Below are positions 8,170-15,974 of a stretch of DNA of 41,386 nucleotides, piece after piece. Source of the DNA: a virus; IMG/VR virus record IMGVR_UViG_3300044632_002016, positions 1-41,386 of that record; one strand, 5' to 3'. Both the position numbers and the translations under genes were made by a program. The notes below the pieces were generated by a model. That model saw only the letters and a list, made by a program, of their open reading frames with translations, did not search any database and was not told the DNA's origin. How positions within the stretch are numbered: the stretch's first letter is position 1; each line of letters opens with the position of its first letter.

Positions 8170-8538
8170 ATGGCCACGGTCATAAAACTCCTGCGAAGCA
8201 CGGTTCCCGGCCGAGTCCCTACAGCCGCGCAAGTGGCGCAGGGTCAACTCGCCCTCAACCTCCCCGACCGGCGCTTGTATTCAAAGGACCAAAACAACGA
8301 AGTTTTCAGAATAGCCCGTCCCCGCGACCCCTCGGACTACCAACTCCTGCACGCTGCGGACGGCAACCACCTCTACCTCGGCCGCCTCGCCTGGGCAGAC
8401 TACCCCGCCTCCGGCCCCGCCGAGGACGCCGCAGAGTGGACCATCTACAAAATCACCACCAACGCCGCAGGCGATGTCTCCTCGGAGCAATCCGCAGTCG
8501 GGCAGTGGTCTTCCAAAGAAACTCTAACCTACTCATAA
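8170..8538 (+). CDS. Tail fibre N-terminal-domain protein, 122 aa
   Basis: A 122-residue protein whose first 50 residues (VIKLLRSTVPGRVPTAAQVA, then GQLALNLPDRRLYSKD) match the N-terminal virion-attachment domain of phage fibres. This domain is also seen, in a different form, in the 7297 gene. The rest (residues 55-122) is a short beta-rich segment with Trp and Tyr. It may be a short fibre or an adaptor for another adhesin. It is in a run of fibre genes with almost no spacing to the next gene. Confidence 0.7.
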   Translation: MATVIKLLRSTVPGRVPTAAQVAQGQLALNLPDRRLYSKDQNNEVFRIARPRDPSDYQLLHAADGNHLYLGRLAWADYPASGPAEDAAEWTIYKITTNAAGDVSSEQSAVGQWSSKETLTYS

Positions 8539-8539
8539 T

Positions 8540-8821
8540 ATGCAAGCCACCAACCCAATCGAAATCGACGGAAAATCCTACCCGCTCTATTCGCTCAATT
8601 TAATCGTCAGCGGCTCATACAATGCCGAGGGTCAACCAGACGCCTCTGTCGTCTGCAACCTCGTTCCCACGCGCATCGACGGCGACATGGTGGAAACCGC
8701 CCCGCAGCACGCCCTCAACATCCGCCTCGGCAAGCTCGATCAAGCCGACGAGCCGACTCTCGCAGCCGTGACAGCAATTCACGCCGCACTCCAAACATTC
8801 ATCATCTCGAAAGGAATCTAA
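8540..8821 (+). CDS. Hypothetical tail-region protein, 93 aa
   Basis: A 93-residue protein starting one base after the previous stop. It has a beta-strand pattern (SYPLYSLNLIVSGSYN; ASVVCNLVPTRIDGD) and a short C-terminal helix (TLAAVTAIHAALQTFI). No family is recognised. It sits between two fibre genes and is probably a minor tail component or chaperone. Confidence 0.6.
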   Translation: MQATNPIEIDGKSYPLYSLNLIVSGSYNAEGQPDASVVCNLVPTRIDGDMVETAPQHALNIRLGKLDQADEPTLAAVTAIHAALQTFIISKGI

Positions 8822-8825
8822 TATT

Positions 8826-11006
8826 ATGGCAACAGCACGCGCAATCGCCTCCGGCAACTGGTCCGCCACCGGCACATGGAACGGTGGTGTCCTGCCCGGC
8901 AACGGCGACACCGTTTATGCAAACGGGTTCACGGTCACCATCGATCAAAACATCGACATCGGTGGAGCCAACAACCCCATCGTCAATGCCGGATCATTCG
9001 TGAGCGGTCAATGGTATGAGATCACATCCTCCGGCACGACGACCTTTCCCGGCGCAGCCTCAAATGCGGTCGGCACAATTTTCCAAGCCAACGGTGTAGG
9101 ATCGGGAACCGGCCAAGCTCGCGCCCGCGCTACCCTGACCACGGCTACAAATACCGCCGCAGGAGCAACAACGGGTGGAGGTGGTTTTGTTATGAACACT
9201 GTGCGGAATCTAACTACTGATATTCGCGCAGGGACTACATTATGTTTTGATTTAACAGCCTCCAGTGAAACACTAAATATTAATTCACTATTTTTGATTG
9301 GCGGGTCTTCCACGAATGCTAATGCGGTGAGAAATAGCGGAGCCGCTTCTATTAGCGTCACCGCATCAACGCTATTGGCTGGCACCGGCGCTTCCACCAT
9401 GGCTATTGCAAATAATGGCACTGGAAACATTTCGATTTCTGGCGGATCAATTAGTGCTGGCGGGGGGAACCCAGGCATATGCGTCGCCAACGGATCTGCT
9501 ACAGGAACAATTTCATTAAGCCTTTGCACAATAACAGGCGGTGGGTCAGGCGTTAACAATGTTGCCGTAAACAATGGTTCGTCTGGAAATATTACGATAA
9601 GTTCTTCAACGCTTGTTGCAGGCTCAAGTTTCGGGGCAATCAACAATGCACAAACAGGAACAATATCAGTAAATTCAAGCACGGTGACGGCGTCATCTGG
9701 ATCGGCCGCAATTTCTAACGCTTCAAGCGGAACTCTCGTTTGCACAGCTTGCACAATTACTGCCGCCAACGCCTCTGCCGCCATTTCCTCCACAAACGCC
9801 AGTGCGACCAACCGATTCAGCGGCACATTCGTCAGCTCGCAAAACGGAACTCAGCCTATTAACGCAACTCGTTGGATTCTTAATAGCAGCCCTACAGCCA
9901 GCTACATCCAACACGCTCTTGACGGCATCAACTCAAGCTCATTCGTCCGTTTCTACACAGCCGACAACAACCTCGGCCAAGCCAACCCGACGGATGTCCG
10001 CAGCGGCGTAAGCTACGCATCCGGCGCCCTCGCCGGACGCCTCACCGTCCCCGCTCGCGGATCGGTGGCGTTGAGCGTCAACTACGGCCCGTCGATGCCA
10101 TTCACGGCAACCCGCAGCGGCACGACCGCAACGGCAACCTTGGCGTATAGCTACCCGCTCGTCGTTGGTGACCAGATCACCGTGACCGGCGCATCGAACT
10201 CCGAGTGGAACAGCACCTACACCATCGCCTCGGTCGTGAGCGGAACATCGGTCACATTCACCGTGCCGGATACGCACAGCGTCACCGCAGGCACAGGCGC
10301 AACAATGCAGACCACCGGCACAGCCGTCCTCGATCCCGCTGCCGTGGCAAGCGCAGTCTGGGGTGCAGGCAGCCGCACCATCACGGGCGGGCTTGTGGAT
10401 ACCGCGACAACGCTCACAAATGCGCCCACGGTTCCAAGTGTAGTTCAAATCCGTCAGGAAATGGACGCCAACAGCGTCAAGCTTGCTAATCTCGACGCCG
10501 CAGTTTCCAGTCGATCAACCCTCACCGCCGCGCAAGTCAACGCCGAAGCGGACACAGCCCTTGCCGATGTCGGCCTCACAAGCACCGTTACCGGGCGCAT
10601 CGATACCGCTATTTCATCAAGGCTCTCGCCATCCGGCACGCTTGCCGTTGTGACCACTCTCACCAACGCGCCGACCGTCCCAAGTGCAACCGATATTGCC
10701 ACACAGGTTCGCACCGAACTTGCCACCGAACTGGCCCGAGTGGATGCCGCCGTGAGCACCCGCCTCGCAGGCAGCTCCTACACCGCACCAGCAAACAGCG
10801 ACATCTCGGCCATCAAAGCCAAAACCGACAACCTGCCTGCCTCACCAGCAGCGACCGGAGACATTCCTACAGCCGCGCAGAACGCCACCGCCGTCTGGTC
10901 CAAACCGGCAAATGAATTGACGGTGGCAGACTCCATCGGTGAACGCGCAAAGCAACAAAGCACGGTAGCAATTACTGGCGCTCAACTCGCAGCCGCCCTC
11001 AGCTAA
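8826..11006 (+). CDS. Large tail fibre/adhesin with beta-repeat region
   Basis: A 726-residue adhesin. The first ~55 residues (SGNWSATGTWNGGVLPGNGD) form a module common at the start of phage and bacterial surface proteins. Residues ~120-325 are a Ser/Thr/Asn/Gly-rich repetitive region typical of a beta-helix or beta-solenoid, and the DNA there is noticeably more AT-rich. Residues ~425-485 form an Ig-like module (TRSGTTATATLAYSYP ... SVTFTVPDTHS) similar to one in the 13651 gene. The C-terminus has two copies of a segment beginning TLTNAPTVPS, followed by DISAIKAKTDNLPASPA, a motif of phage fibres. The composite looks like a mosaic receptor-binding protein. It ends overlapping the first lysis gene by one base. 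Confidence 0.8.
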   Translation: MATARAIASGNWSATGTWNGGVLPGNGDTVYANGFTVTIDQNIDIGGANNPIVNAGSFVSGQWYEITSSGTTTFPGAASNAVGTIFQANGVGSGTGQARARATLTTATNTAAGATTGGGGFVMNTVRNLTTDIRAGTTLCFDLTASSETLNINSLFLIGGSSTNANAVRNSGAASISVTASTLLAGTGASTMAIANNGTGNISISGGSISAGGGNPGICVANGSATGTISLSLCTITGGGSGVNNVAVNNGSSGNITISSSTLVAGSSFGAINNAQTGTISVNSSTVTASSGSAAISNASSGTLVCTACTITAANASAAISSTNASATNRFSGTFVSSQNGTQPINATRWILNSSPTASYIQHALDGINSSSFVRFYTADNNLGQANPTDVRSGVSYASGALAGRLTVPARGSVALSVNYGPSMPFTATRSGTTATATLAYSYPLVVGDQITVTGASNSEWNSTYTIASVVSGTSVTFTVPDTHSVTAGTGATMQTTGTAVLDPAAVASAVWGAGSRTITGGLVDTATTLTNAPTVPSVVQIRQEMDANSVKLANLDAAVSSRSTLTAAQVNAEADTALADVGLTSTVTGRIDTAISSRLSPSGTLAVVTTLTNAPTVPSATDIATQVRTELATELARVDAAVSTRLAGSSYTAPANSDISAIKAKTDNLPASPAATGDIPTAAQNATAVWSKPANELTVADSIGERAKQQSTVAITGAQLAAALS

Positions 11007-11188
11007 TGGACACTCACCAAGCCAGCGCCTCGATCACCGGCCTGCTCGCTACGGCGACGGGCCTCACGGTCTCCATGCTGCCGGAGCTGGAAGCGTGGCT
11101 GCGTATCGCGTCCTTGCTCATAGGCTGTGCCGTCGGTCTCGCCTCCCTCTACGCCATTCTCCGCAACAAAAAACACCCCCATGAATAA
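11006..11188 (+). CDS. Small membrane protein, holin candidate
   Basis: A 60-residue protein with two hydrophobic segments (about residues 10-25 and 34-53, SLLIGCAVGLASLYAIL) and a basic C-terminus (RNKKHPHE). It opens the lysis cassette just upstream of another membrane protein, a lipoprotein and the endolysin, so it is a holin candidate. No family-specific motif is visible. It overlaps the start of the next gene by eight bases. Confidence 0.6.
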   Translation: MDTHQASASITGLLATATGLTVSMLPELEAWLRIASLLIGCAVGLASLYAILRNKKHPHE

Positions 11189-11348
11189 ATTCCTCTCGCA
11201 CCTAAAACAACCGTCCACTTTTCGCGGCCTCGCCGTCCTCGGTGGCCTCGCTGGTTTGAGCCTTTCTCCCCAGCATTGGGAAAGTATTGGCAGCGCCGTG
11301 GCGGCGGTCATAGCCCTCATCGAGATTTTCCGCAACGAGAAGAAATGA
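11181..11348 (+). CDS. Second small membrane protein, holin/antiholin candidate
   Basis: A 55-residue protein with a basic N-terminus (MNKFLSHLKQPSTFRG) and two hydrophobic stretches (residues ~16-30 and 36-50) separated by a short polar turn (SPQHWES). It ends with a charged tail (FRNEKK). This two-helix hairpin topology is common in phage holins or holin partners. It overlaps its neighbours on both sides (8 bases upstream, 4 downstream). Which of the two membrane proteins is the holin cannot be told from sequence. Confidence 0.6.
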   Translation: MNKFLSHLKQPSTFRGLAVLGGLAGLSLSPQHWESIGSAVAAVIALIEIFRNEKK

Positions 11349-11521
11349 TCCATCCCGCCCAGATCGTCACCGGCCTCCTGGCGACCGCGTTTGCCGTAGG
11401 AGCCCTCCTGCTCCTCGGCGGATGCGCCAGCATGGGCTCGCCCCAAGTCTGCCTCAAGACGGACTACGGCACCTTCTGCTACGCGCTACCGGAGCTGCCA
11501 AAGCCTACATCGAGCAAATGA
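11345..11521 (+). CDS. Small lipoprotein, Rz1/o-spanin-like
   Basis: A 58-residue lipoprotein. The hydrophobic N-terminus (residues ~8-26) ends in the lipobox LLGGC with Cys27, followed by a short mature chain ending PELPKPTSSK. Size, lipobox and a Pro-containing tail in a lysis cassette resemble Rz1-type outer-membrane spanins, which would imply a Gram-negative (diderm) host. A matching inner-membrane spanin is not evident, so it could be another lipoprotein. ATG 11345 overlaps the previous stop, and its own stop overlaps the endolysin start (ATGA). Confidence 0.6.
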   Translation: MIHPAQIVTGLLATAFAVGALLLLGGCASMGSPQVCLKTDYGTFCYALPELPKPTSSK

Positions 11522-11970
11522 CCTTCGACGAGCGCACCGAGCGGAATATCTCGACGCTGCACCCGGCCGCCCAGCCGAGAGCGCGAGAGTTCATGCGACT
11601 CGCGCTCGACCTCGCAGCCAAGCACGGTGTGGTAGTCCGCATCATCAGCGGCCTCCGCAGCTACGCCGAACAGGATGCGCTCTACGCCAAGGGCCGCACC
11701 ACCGCAGGCCCGAAAGTCACCAACGCCCGCGCTGGCTTTTCCAACCACAATTTTGGCACAGCCTGGGACATCGGCCTTTTTAGAGGCAAAGCCTACCTCA
11801 CAAACTCGCCCATCTACACCGAGATCGGCCAAGCCGCCCGCAGCCTCGGGCTCACATGGGGAGGAGATTTCAAGAGCTTTAAAGACACACCTCACTACGA
11901 AGTGCCCACCGGACTGACCCTCGCCCAAATGCGCGAGCGAGTCGCCGCAGGCAAGGATATATTTGCATGA
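11518..11970 (+). CDS. Endolysin, M15 family L-alanyl-D-glutamate peptidase-like
   Basis: A 150-residue peptidoglycan peptidase of the M15 (VanY/T5-Lys-like) family. The signature residues are visible: ISGLRSYAEQDALYAKGR (residues 43-60), SNHNFGTAWDIGLF (75-88) with zinc ligands His77 and Asp84, and PHYEV (125-129) with the third ligand His126. No signal peptide or cell-wall-binding domain is present, so release depends on a holin. It starts at ATG 11518, overlapping the lipoprotein stop. Confidence 0.9.
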   Translation: MTFDERTERNISTLHPAAQPRAREFMRLALDLAAKHGVVVRIISGLRSYAEQDALYAKGRTTAGPKVTNARAGFSNHNFGTAWDIGLFRGKAYLTNSPIYTEIGQAARSLGLTWGGDFKSFKDTPHYEVPTGLTLAQMRERVAAGKDIFA

Positions 11971-12206
11971 GCGCCAAACGCAAACCCGCCACCCGCAAAG
12001 CCGTGCTGGAGCGCATCCGCAAGGAACTCGTCGATCAATTCGATGTCGGTCTCGCAGTGGTGAGTTGGGAGGAAGGCGGCGAAACATTCCACATGGATTT
12101 TAAATTTGGGAACGAATACGCGGTCGAGAAGCTCGCCGAGCGGACCAGCGACATTTTGTTCCCTATGGAAGACGACGAAGAAGAAGAGGAGGAAGAAGCA
12201 TCATGA
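11967..12206 (+). CDS. Hypothetical acidic-tailed protein, 79 aa
   Basis: A 79-residue protein with a basic N-terminus (SAKRKPATRKAVLERIRKEL), a central beta-like segment (GLAVVSWEEGGETFHMDFKF) and an extreme acidic tail (EDDEEEEEEEAS). I recognise no family. It is coupled by overlap (ATGA) to both the endolysin and the downstream phosphoesterase, so it is expressed late. Confidence 0.6.
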   Translation: MSAKRKPATRKAVLERIRKELVDQFDVGLAVVSWEEGGETFHMDFKFGNEYAVEKLAERTSDILFPMEDDEEEEEEEAS

Positions 12207-13210
12207 AAACATCCTGGAGTTCCATAGCCCGCGAGCAAGCTGACAAGGCGCACAAAACCGAGGTCGATGCGCTCAAAGCCAAGCTCGCTCAATACCAAGC
12301 CAGCGTTGAATCGCTGGAAAAGCAACTCGGCATCGCGCTATCGCTCGGCAAGACACGCATCCGCCCGCATCCGCTCTCCGTCTCGATGAACGACAAAGCC
12401 GAGGCCGTGGCCATCGCGCTCGCCAGCGATTGGCATGTGGAAGAGACGGTGGAAGCGGCATCGGTCAACGGCCTCAACGAATACCGCCTGCCCATCGCCA
12501 AGACCCGCATCGAAAAATTTTTCAGCACCATTTGCCGCCTCACCGAGATCGAGCGCCACGGAGCCAAGATCGACGACCTCATCCTCTGGCTTGGCGGCGA
12601 TTTGATGACCGGAATGATTCACGAAGAGCTTGCTGAATCGAACTCCAAAACCCCGACGCAAGTCATCCTCTGGCTCCAAGACCGGCTCGCAGACGGACTC
12701 GCCACGCTCAAGCCTCACTTCAAGCGAATCATCATTCCCACCAGCTACGGCAACCACGGCCGCACGACCGTGAAGCCCCGCCACGCCACAGGTGCAGCGC
12801 ACTCTTACGAGTGGCTTCTGTATCGCATCCTCGAAGGCCGTTTCCACGGTGACCAACAGATCGAATGGCAGATTGCGGACAGCTATTTTAACTTCATGAC
12901 GGTCTATGACCGCCGCCTGCGATTCCATCATGGGGACGGTTTGAAATTTCAAGGCGGCATCGGGGGCCTCACGATCCCTACCGAAAAAGCAATAGCATCA
13001 TGGAATAAGTCGCCGAACCGAGCCGACCTTGATCTCTTCGGCCACTGGCACCAATACCAGCAGAACCGCCACTGGCTCTGCAACGGCAGCCTCATCGGTT
13101 ACAACGCTTACGCCCTTTCGATCAAGGCCAGCTTCGAGCCGCCCACGCAGACCTATTTCCTGCTCGATAAAAAACGCGGCCGCACCATGACCTCCCCCAT
13201 CTACCTATGA
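12203..13210 (+). CDS. Calcineurin-like metallophosphoesterase
   Basis: A 335-residue protein. An N-terminal coiled coil (residues ~5-45) precedes a calcineurin-like phosphoesterase domain with its metal-binding motifs in order: SDWH (about residue 73), GGDLMTG (about 132), YGNHG (about 181), FHHGDG (about 245) and FGHWH (about 277). Such enzymes hydrolyse phosphodiesters or phosphomonoesters using two metal ions. The substrate cannot be read from the sequence. The family is common in phages, where it may process DNA or nucleotides. Here it lies in the late operon after the lysis genes, overlapping both neighbours, which is an unusual place for a DNA-metabolism enzyme. Confidence 0.85.
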   Translation: MKTSWSSIAREQADKAHKTEVDALKAKLAQYQASVESLEKQLGIALSLGKTRIRPHPLSVSMNDKAEAVAIALASDWHVEETVEAASVNGLNEYRLPIAKTRIEKFFSTICRLTEIERHGAKIDDLILWLGGDLMTGMIHEELAESNSKTPTQVILWLQDRLADGLATLKPHFKRIIIPTSYGNHGRTTVKPRHATGAAHSYEWLLYRILEGRFHGDQQIEWQIADSYFNFMTVYDRRLRFHHGDGLKFQGGIGGLTIPTEKAIASWNKSPNRADLDLFGHWHQYQQNRHWLCNGSLIGYNAYALSIKASFEPPTQTYFLLDKKRGRTMTSPIYL

Positions 13211-13650
13211 GCACTTGGAAACACCTTGCCAAAAAATCCAACTCGCTCCCGCCCGGCTGGAGCAGCACCGACGAAATCGCCGCCGATCTTGATTGCGAGC
13301 CAAGCGAAGTGCCAAAAATCCTCGCCGCTTCAATCCGTGCCAACCTTGTTGAGAAAGAAAATTTCCCGCACTGGCAACCCGGCAGCAGACAACTCCTCTA
13401 CCAAACCGGCTACCGGCAAAAGACCGGCAAGGTTATCTCGGAAAAAAGCCCACAAGTTTCTGACAAAACCCCAGACTCCATCCCCGGCATCCCTGACGAT
13501 CTCCTGCCCAAGGTTCGCCAAAAAATCCTTGCGAACCCGCACAAAACCGCCAGCGCCATCAAAGACCTGTTTTCCACAAACAACAGAATGCGCCTAAGCG
13601 TAGCAGCCATCCGAAGCCTACTTGACAAGCATCCGCACAATAGAAAGTAG
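13207..13650 (+). CDS. Hypothetical winged-helix-like protein, 147 aa
   Basis: A 147-residue basic protein. Residues ~18-55 (GWSSTDEIAADLDCEPSEV, then a helix ILAASIRANLV) read like a winged helix-turn-helix. The C-terminal half carries a second possible HTH (KTASAIKDLFSTNNRMRLSV). It may bind DNA and regulate late expression, but there is no recognisable family. It starts overlapping the phosphoesterase stop and ends directly before the next ATG at 13651. Confidence 0.55.
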   Translation: MSTWKHLAKKSNSLPPGWSSTDEIAADLDCEPSEVPKILAASIRANLVEKENFPHWQPGSRQLLYQTGYRQKTGKVISEKSPQVSDKTPDSIPGIPDDLLPKVRQKILANPHKTASAIKDLFSTNNRMRLSVAAIRSLLDKHPHNRK

Positions 13651-15552
13651 ATGCCAGACGATCAGACCATAGTCGAAGGCGACGCCGGATTCCTCGGCAT
13701 GGCCTCCCGCCTCAACCCGCTGCAACTCCAGCCGGGCATGGTCCAGTATGTCGAAAACATGCGCCTCGACCGAGGCGTAGCCCAGACCCGCAAAGGAGCC
13801 AAGCGGCTGGGAGATGGCATATCGGCAGGCACGCAGCCTCTTACTCTGCCCTTTGTGCTGGATGCCAATGCCCGCGTGCGCACAATCTACAGCGGCGGCA
13901 TCTTCGCCAGCGGCGTTTTCAGCTCGCCAAATTACGACGATGAAAATGAATACATCGTCCTCTGCGGGCCGACCTCGGCTTTTCTTTACCGGCAAGACGA
14001 GCCTATTGAGGAGATCAACTATCCCGCCACCGGCACAGCGTCCGACGAGATCATCGAGCCAACGGACAGCGTTTCGACGATCCAAGCGTTCAACCGCTTC
14101 TACCTCTTGCGCGAGGCTGACATGACGCTCCCAGCGTGGGATTGGAAATACACCACCGCCTCGGGGATTGCCGTCTCGGGCACCACGGCCACGGTTCACA
14201 TCACCGCCCATGGCCTCGCCGCCGGGCAGCGCGTGCGGATAGAGGAGGGGAGCGAAGCGGCATTTCAGGGGCATGAGTATGACATCCTCACCGCTACCAC
14301 AAATTCCTTCACCATCGCCGTGCCCGCTGGCACAGCGCCAGATGTCTCCGCCGACATCGCAATCCGCCGAGTAAAGCCCCCGCTGTGGTGGGATGGATCG
14401 ACGATGGAGTTTCAACGCGCCGCCTCGGGCGTGCCTGCCGAGGGCGTGACCTTCAAGACCCTGCGATCCACCGGCTGGGCCAGCTATATCGGAAACAGAC
14501 TCTGGATCCCCGATGGCCGCGACACCGTGGCCATCTCGGATGTTCTTGAGCCTGATCTTTTCGACCCTTTTTTCCAATCATTCCGCGCCAACCAGGGCAG
14601 CAACGACTACCTCGTCGCCATCCACCCATGGGTCGAGGGCCAAGCGCTGGTCTTCCTACGCAACTCGATCTGGCTTGCCAACCTCGCCGACACCAGCAAC
14701 GCCACCGGCACAGATTTCACGGTGGACTCCGCCGTTTCCAAGCTCACGCTCCTCACCGACGAGATCGGCTGCGTAGCCCGCCGCTCGATCCAGACGGCAG
14801 GGCAATTTGTTTTTTTCCTCTCCGACGCCGGAGTTTACCGGCTGGACACCCAGCTCGACCTAAAGCTCCGAGCCAACACCCAGCCGCTCTCGGACCCCAT
14901 CGCCGACCAGATCGACGAGATCAACACCGACTACGCTCATCTCGCCGTGGGCAAGTGGTGGAACAACCGCTACTACCTCGCCGTGCCCATCGGCGAGAAT
15001 GCCACAAGCAACAACACGCTTTTTCTCTGGAACGCGCTCAATTCGCAGTGGGAAAGCCGCGACACCTACGCCATCAATCTCGACGAGCTACTGGTCGCCA
15101 CCTACTCCAGCCAACGCCGACTCTTCGCCGCCAGCCGCGCTGGGACGCTCTTTTTGCTTGATGAGCTGGACTACGGCGACGAAGTGCCCTACGCCAACGC
15201 GCAAGACCTCTACACCGAAATCCCCTCCGAACTCATTACCCGCCGCTACGGCTGGGGGAGCCTCAATACCAAACGCCTCACCCGAGCCAAAGCCAGCGTG
15301 CTCCTGCCAGACGCCTCCGCCTGCACGCTAGATGCCGTGACTACTGACTACGACGCTGACTTCCAAGTCGCCGCCCTGGAGAACACCACCGGGGAGGATG
15401 AAGACTACACGCTCAAAGCCCCCCTGCGCTGCAAAGCCACCGGCCTCGACCTCCGCTTCCGCACACAAAGCGGCCGCCCCATCCTCCGCCAGATCAGCGC
15501 CGAAGCCACCCGCTCCGCCCTCGACCCCACCGAAACCCGCACCCTTAATTAA
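13651..15552 (+). CDS. Large tail/stabilisation-like structural protein
   Basis: A 633-residue, beta-rich protein. It begins with FLGMASRLNPLQLQPGMVQY, a start shared by many podoviral tail proteins of the beta-propeller or stabilisation type, followed by YVENMRLDRGVAQTRKGAKR. Residues ~172-230 form an Ig-like insertion (SGTTATVHITAHGLAAGQRV), a module also found in the 8826 adhesin. The second half contains repeated strands with Trp/Tyr (GKWWNNRYYLAVPIG; LFLWNALNSQWESR), consistent with a propeller. It is likely the tail nozzle or hub protein beneath the adaptor. The name is inferred from pattern and context. Confidence 0.65.
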   Translation: MPDDQTIVEGDAGFLGMASRLNPLQLQPGMVQYVENMRLDRGVAQTRKGAKRLGDGISAGTQPLTLPFVLDANARVRTIYSGGIFASGVFSSPNYDDENEYIVLCGPTSAFLYRQDEPIEEINYPATGTASDEIIEPTDSVSTIQAFNRFYLLREADMTLPAWDWKYTTASGIAVSGTTATVHITAHGLAAGQRVRIEEGSEAAFQGHEYDILTATTNSFTIAVPAGTAPDVSADIAIRRVKPPLWWDGSTMEFQRAASGVPAEGVTFKTLRSTGWASYIGNRLWIPDGRDTVAISDVLEPDLFDPFFQSFRANQGSNDYLVAIHPWVEGQALVFLRNSIWLANLADTSNATGTDFTVDSAVSKLTLLTDEIGCVARRSIQTAGQFVFFLSDAGVYRLDTQLDLKLRANTQPLSDPIADQIDEINTDYAHLAVGKWWNNRYYLAVPIGENATSNNTLFLWNALNSQWESRDTYAINLDELLVATYSSQRRLFAASRAGTLFLLDELDYGDEVPYANAQDLYTEIPSELITRRYGWGSLNTKRLTRAKASVLLPDASACTLDAVTTDYDADFQVAALENTTGEDEDYTLKAPLRCKATGLDLRFRTQSGRPILRQISAEATRSALDPTETRTLN

Positions 15553-15554
15553 CC

Positions 15555-15974
15555 ATGGCCACTATTACCAAAGGCAAAACCTTCACCAACGGCGAACTCG
15601 TCACGCCTGCCAACCTCCACCAGATGGTCGATGCCGCCACCGTCGCCAACATTGTCAACGCCGACATCTCCGCCGCCGCTGCTATTGCCGACACGAAACT
15701 TGCGCAGATCACCACGGTAGGAAAAGTGCTGCCTGCTGCGGTGCAAGGCACGGCAGTTATCACGACTGACTCGCGCCTGTCCGATGCCAGGACGCCGACC
15801 ACGCACACGCACGATGATCGCTATTACACAGAGTCGGAGATCAATACTTTGCTTGCAGGTAAGCAAGCGTCTGGAAGCTATGTCACCAACGGCGGCAATG
15901 TTTCTTCAATCCAGCGCGTTACGGCCATGCCAGCCACACCTGCCGCAAACACTCTTTATATTGTTATTCCTTAA
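15555..15974 (+). CDS. Short tail fibre protein
   Basis: A 139-residue protein with hallmarks of phage fibres: an N-terminal TKGKTFTNGELVTPANLHQM, a helix-rich middle, and the very common fibre motif LSDARTPTTHTHDDRYYTES followed by EINTLLAGK (residues ~76-105). The C-terminal part (AMPATPAANTLYIVIP) is a short strand. It begins three bases after the previous stop, with no Shine-Dalgarno sequence, and its own stop abuts the next ATG. It probably links the lectin-like protein that follows to the tail. Confidence 0.8.
   Translation: MATITKGKTFTNGELVTPANLHQMVDAATVANIVNADISAAAAIADTKLAQITTVGKVLPAAVQGTAVITTDSRLSDARTPTTHTHDDRYYTESEINTLLAGKQASGSYVTNGGNVSSIQRVTAMPATPAANTLYIVIP

Noticed and set aside
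9008-9826. Antisense frame of 272 codons opposite the large adhesin
   Set aside because: Low-complexity translation mirroring the Thr/Ser/Asn-rich plus-strand protein, and no start context or homology pattern.
8826-11006. Diversity-generating retroelement targeting the adhesin
   Set aside because: No reverse transcriptase gene and no template repeat were seen in the window.
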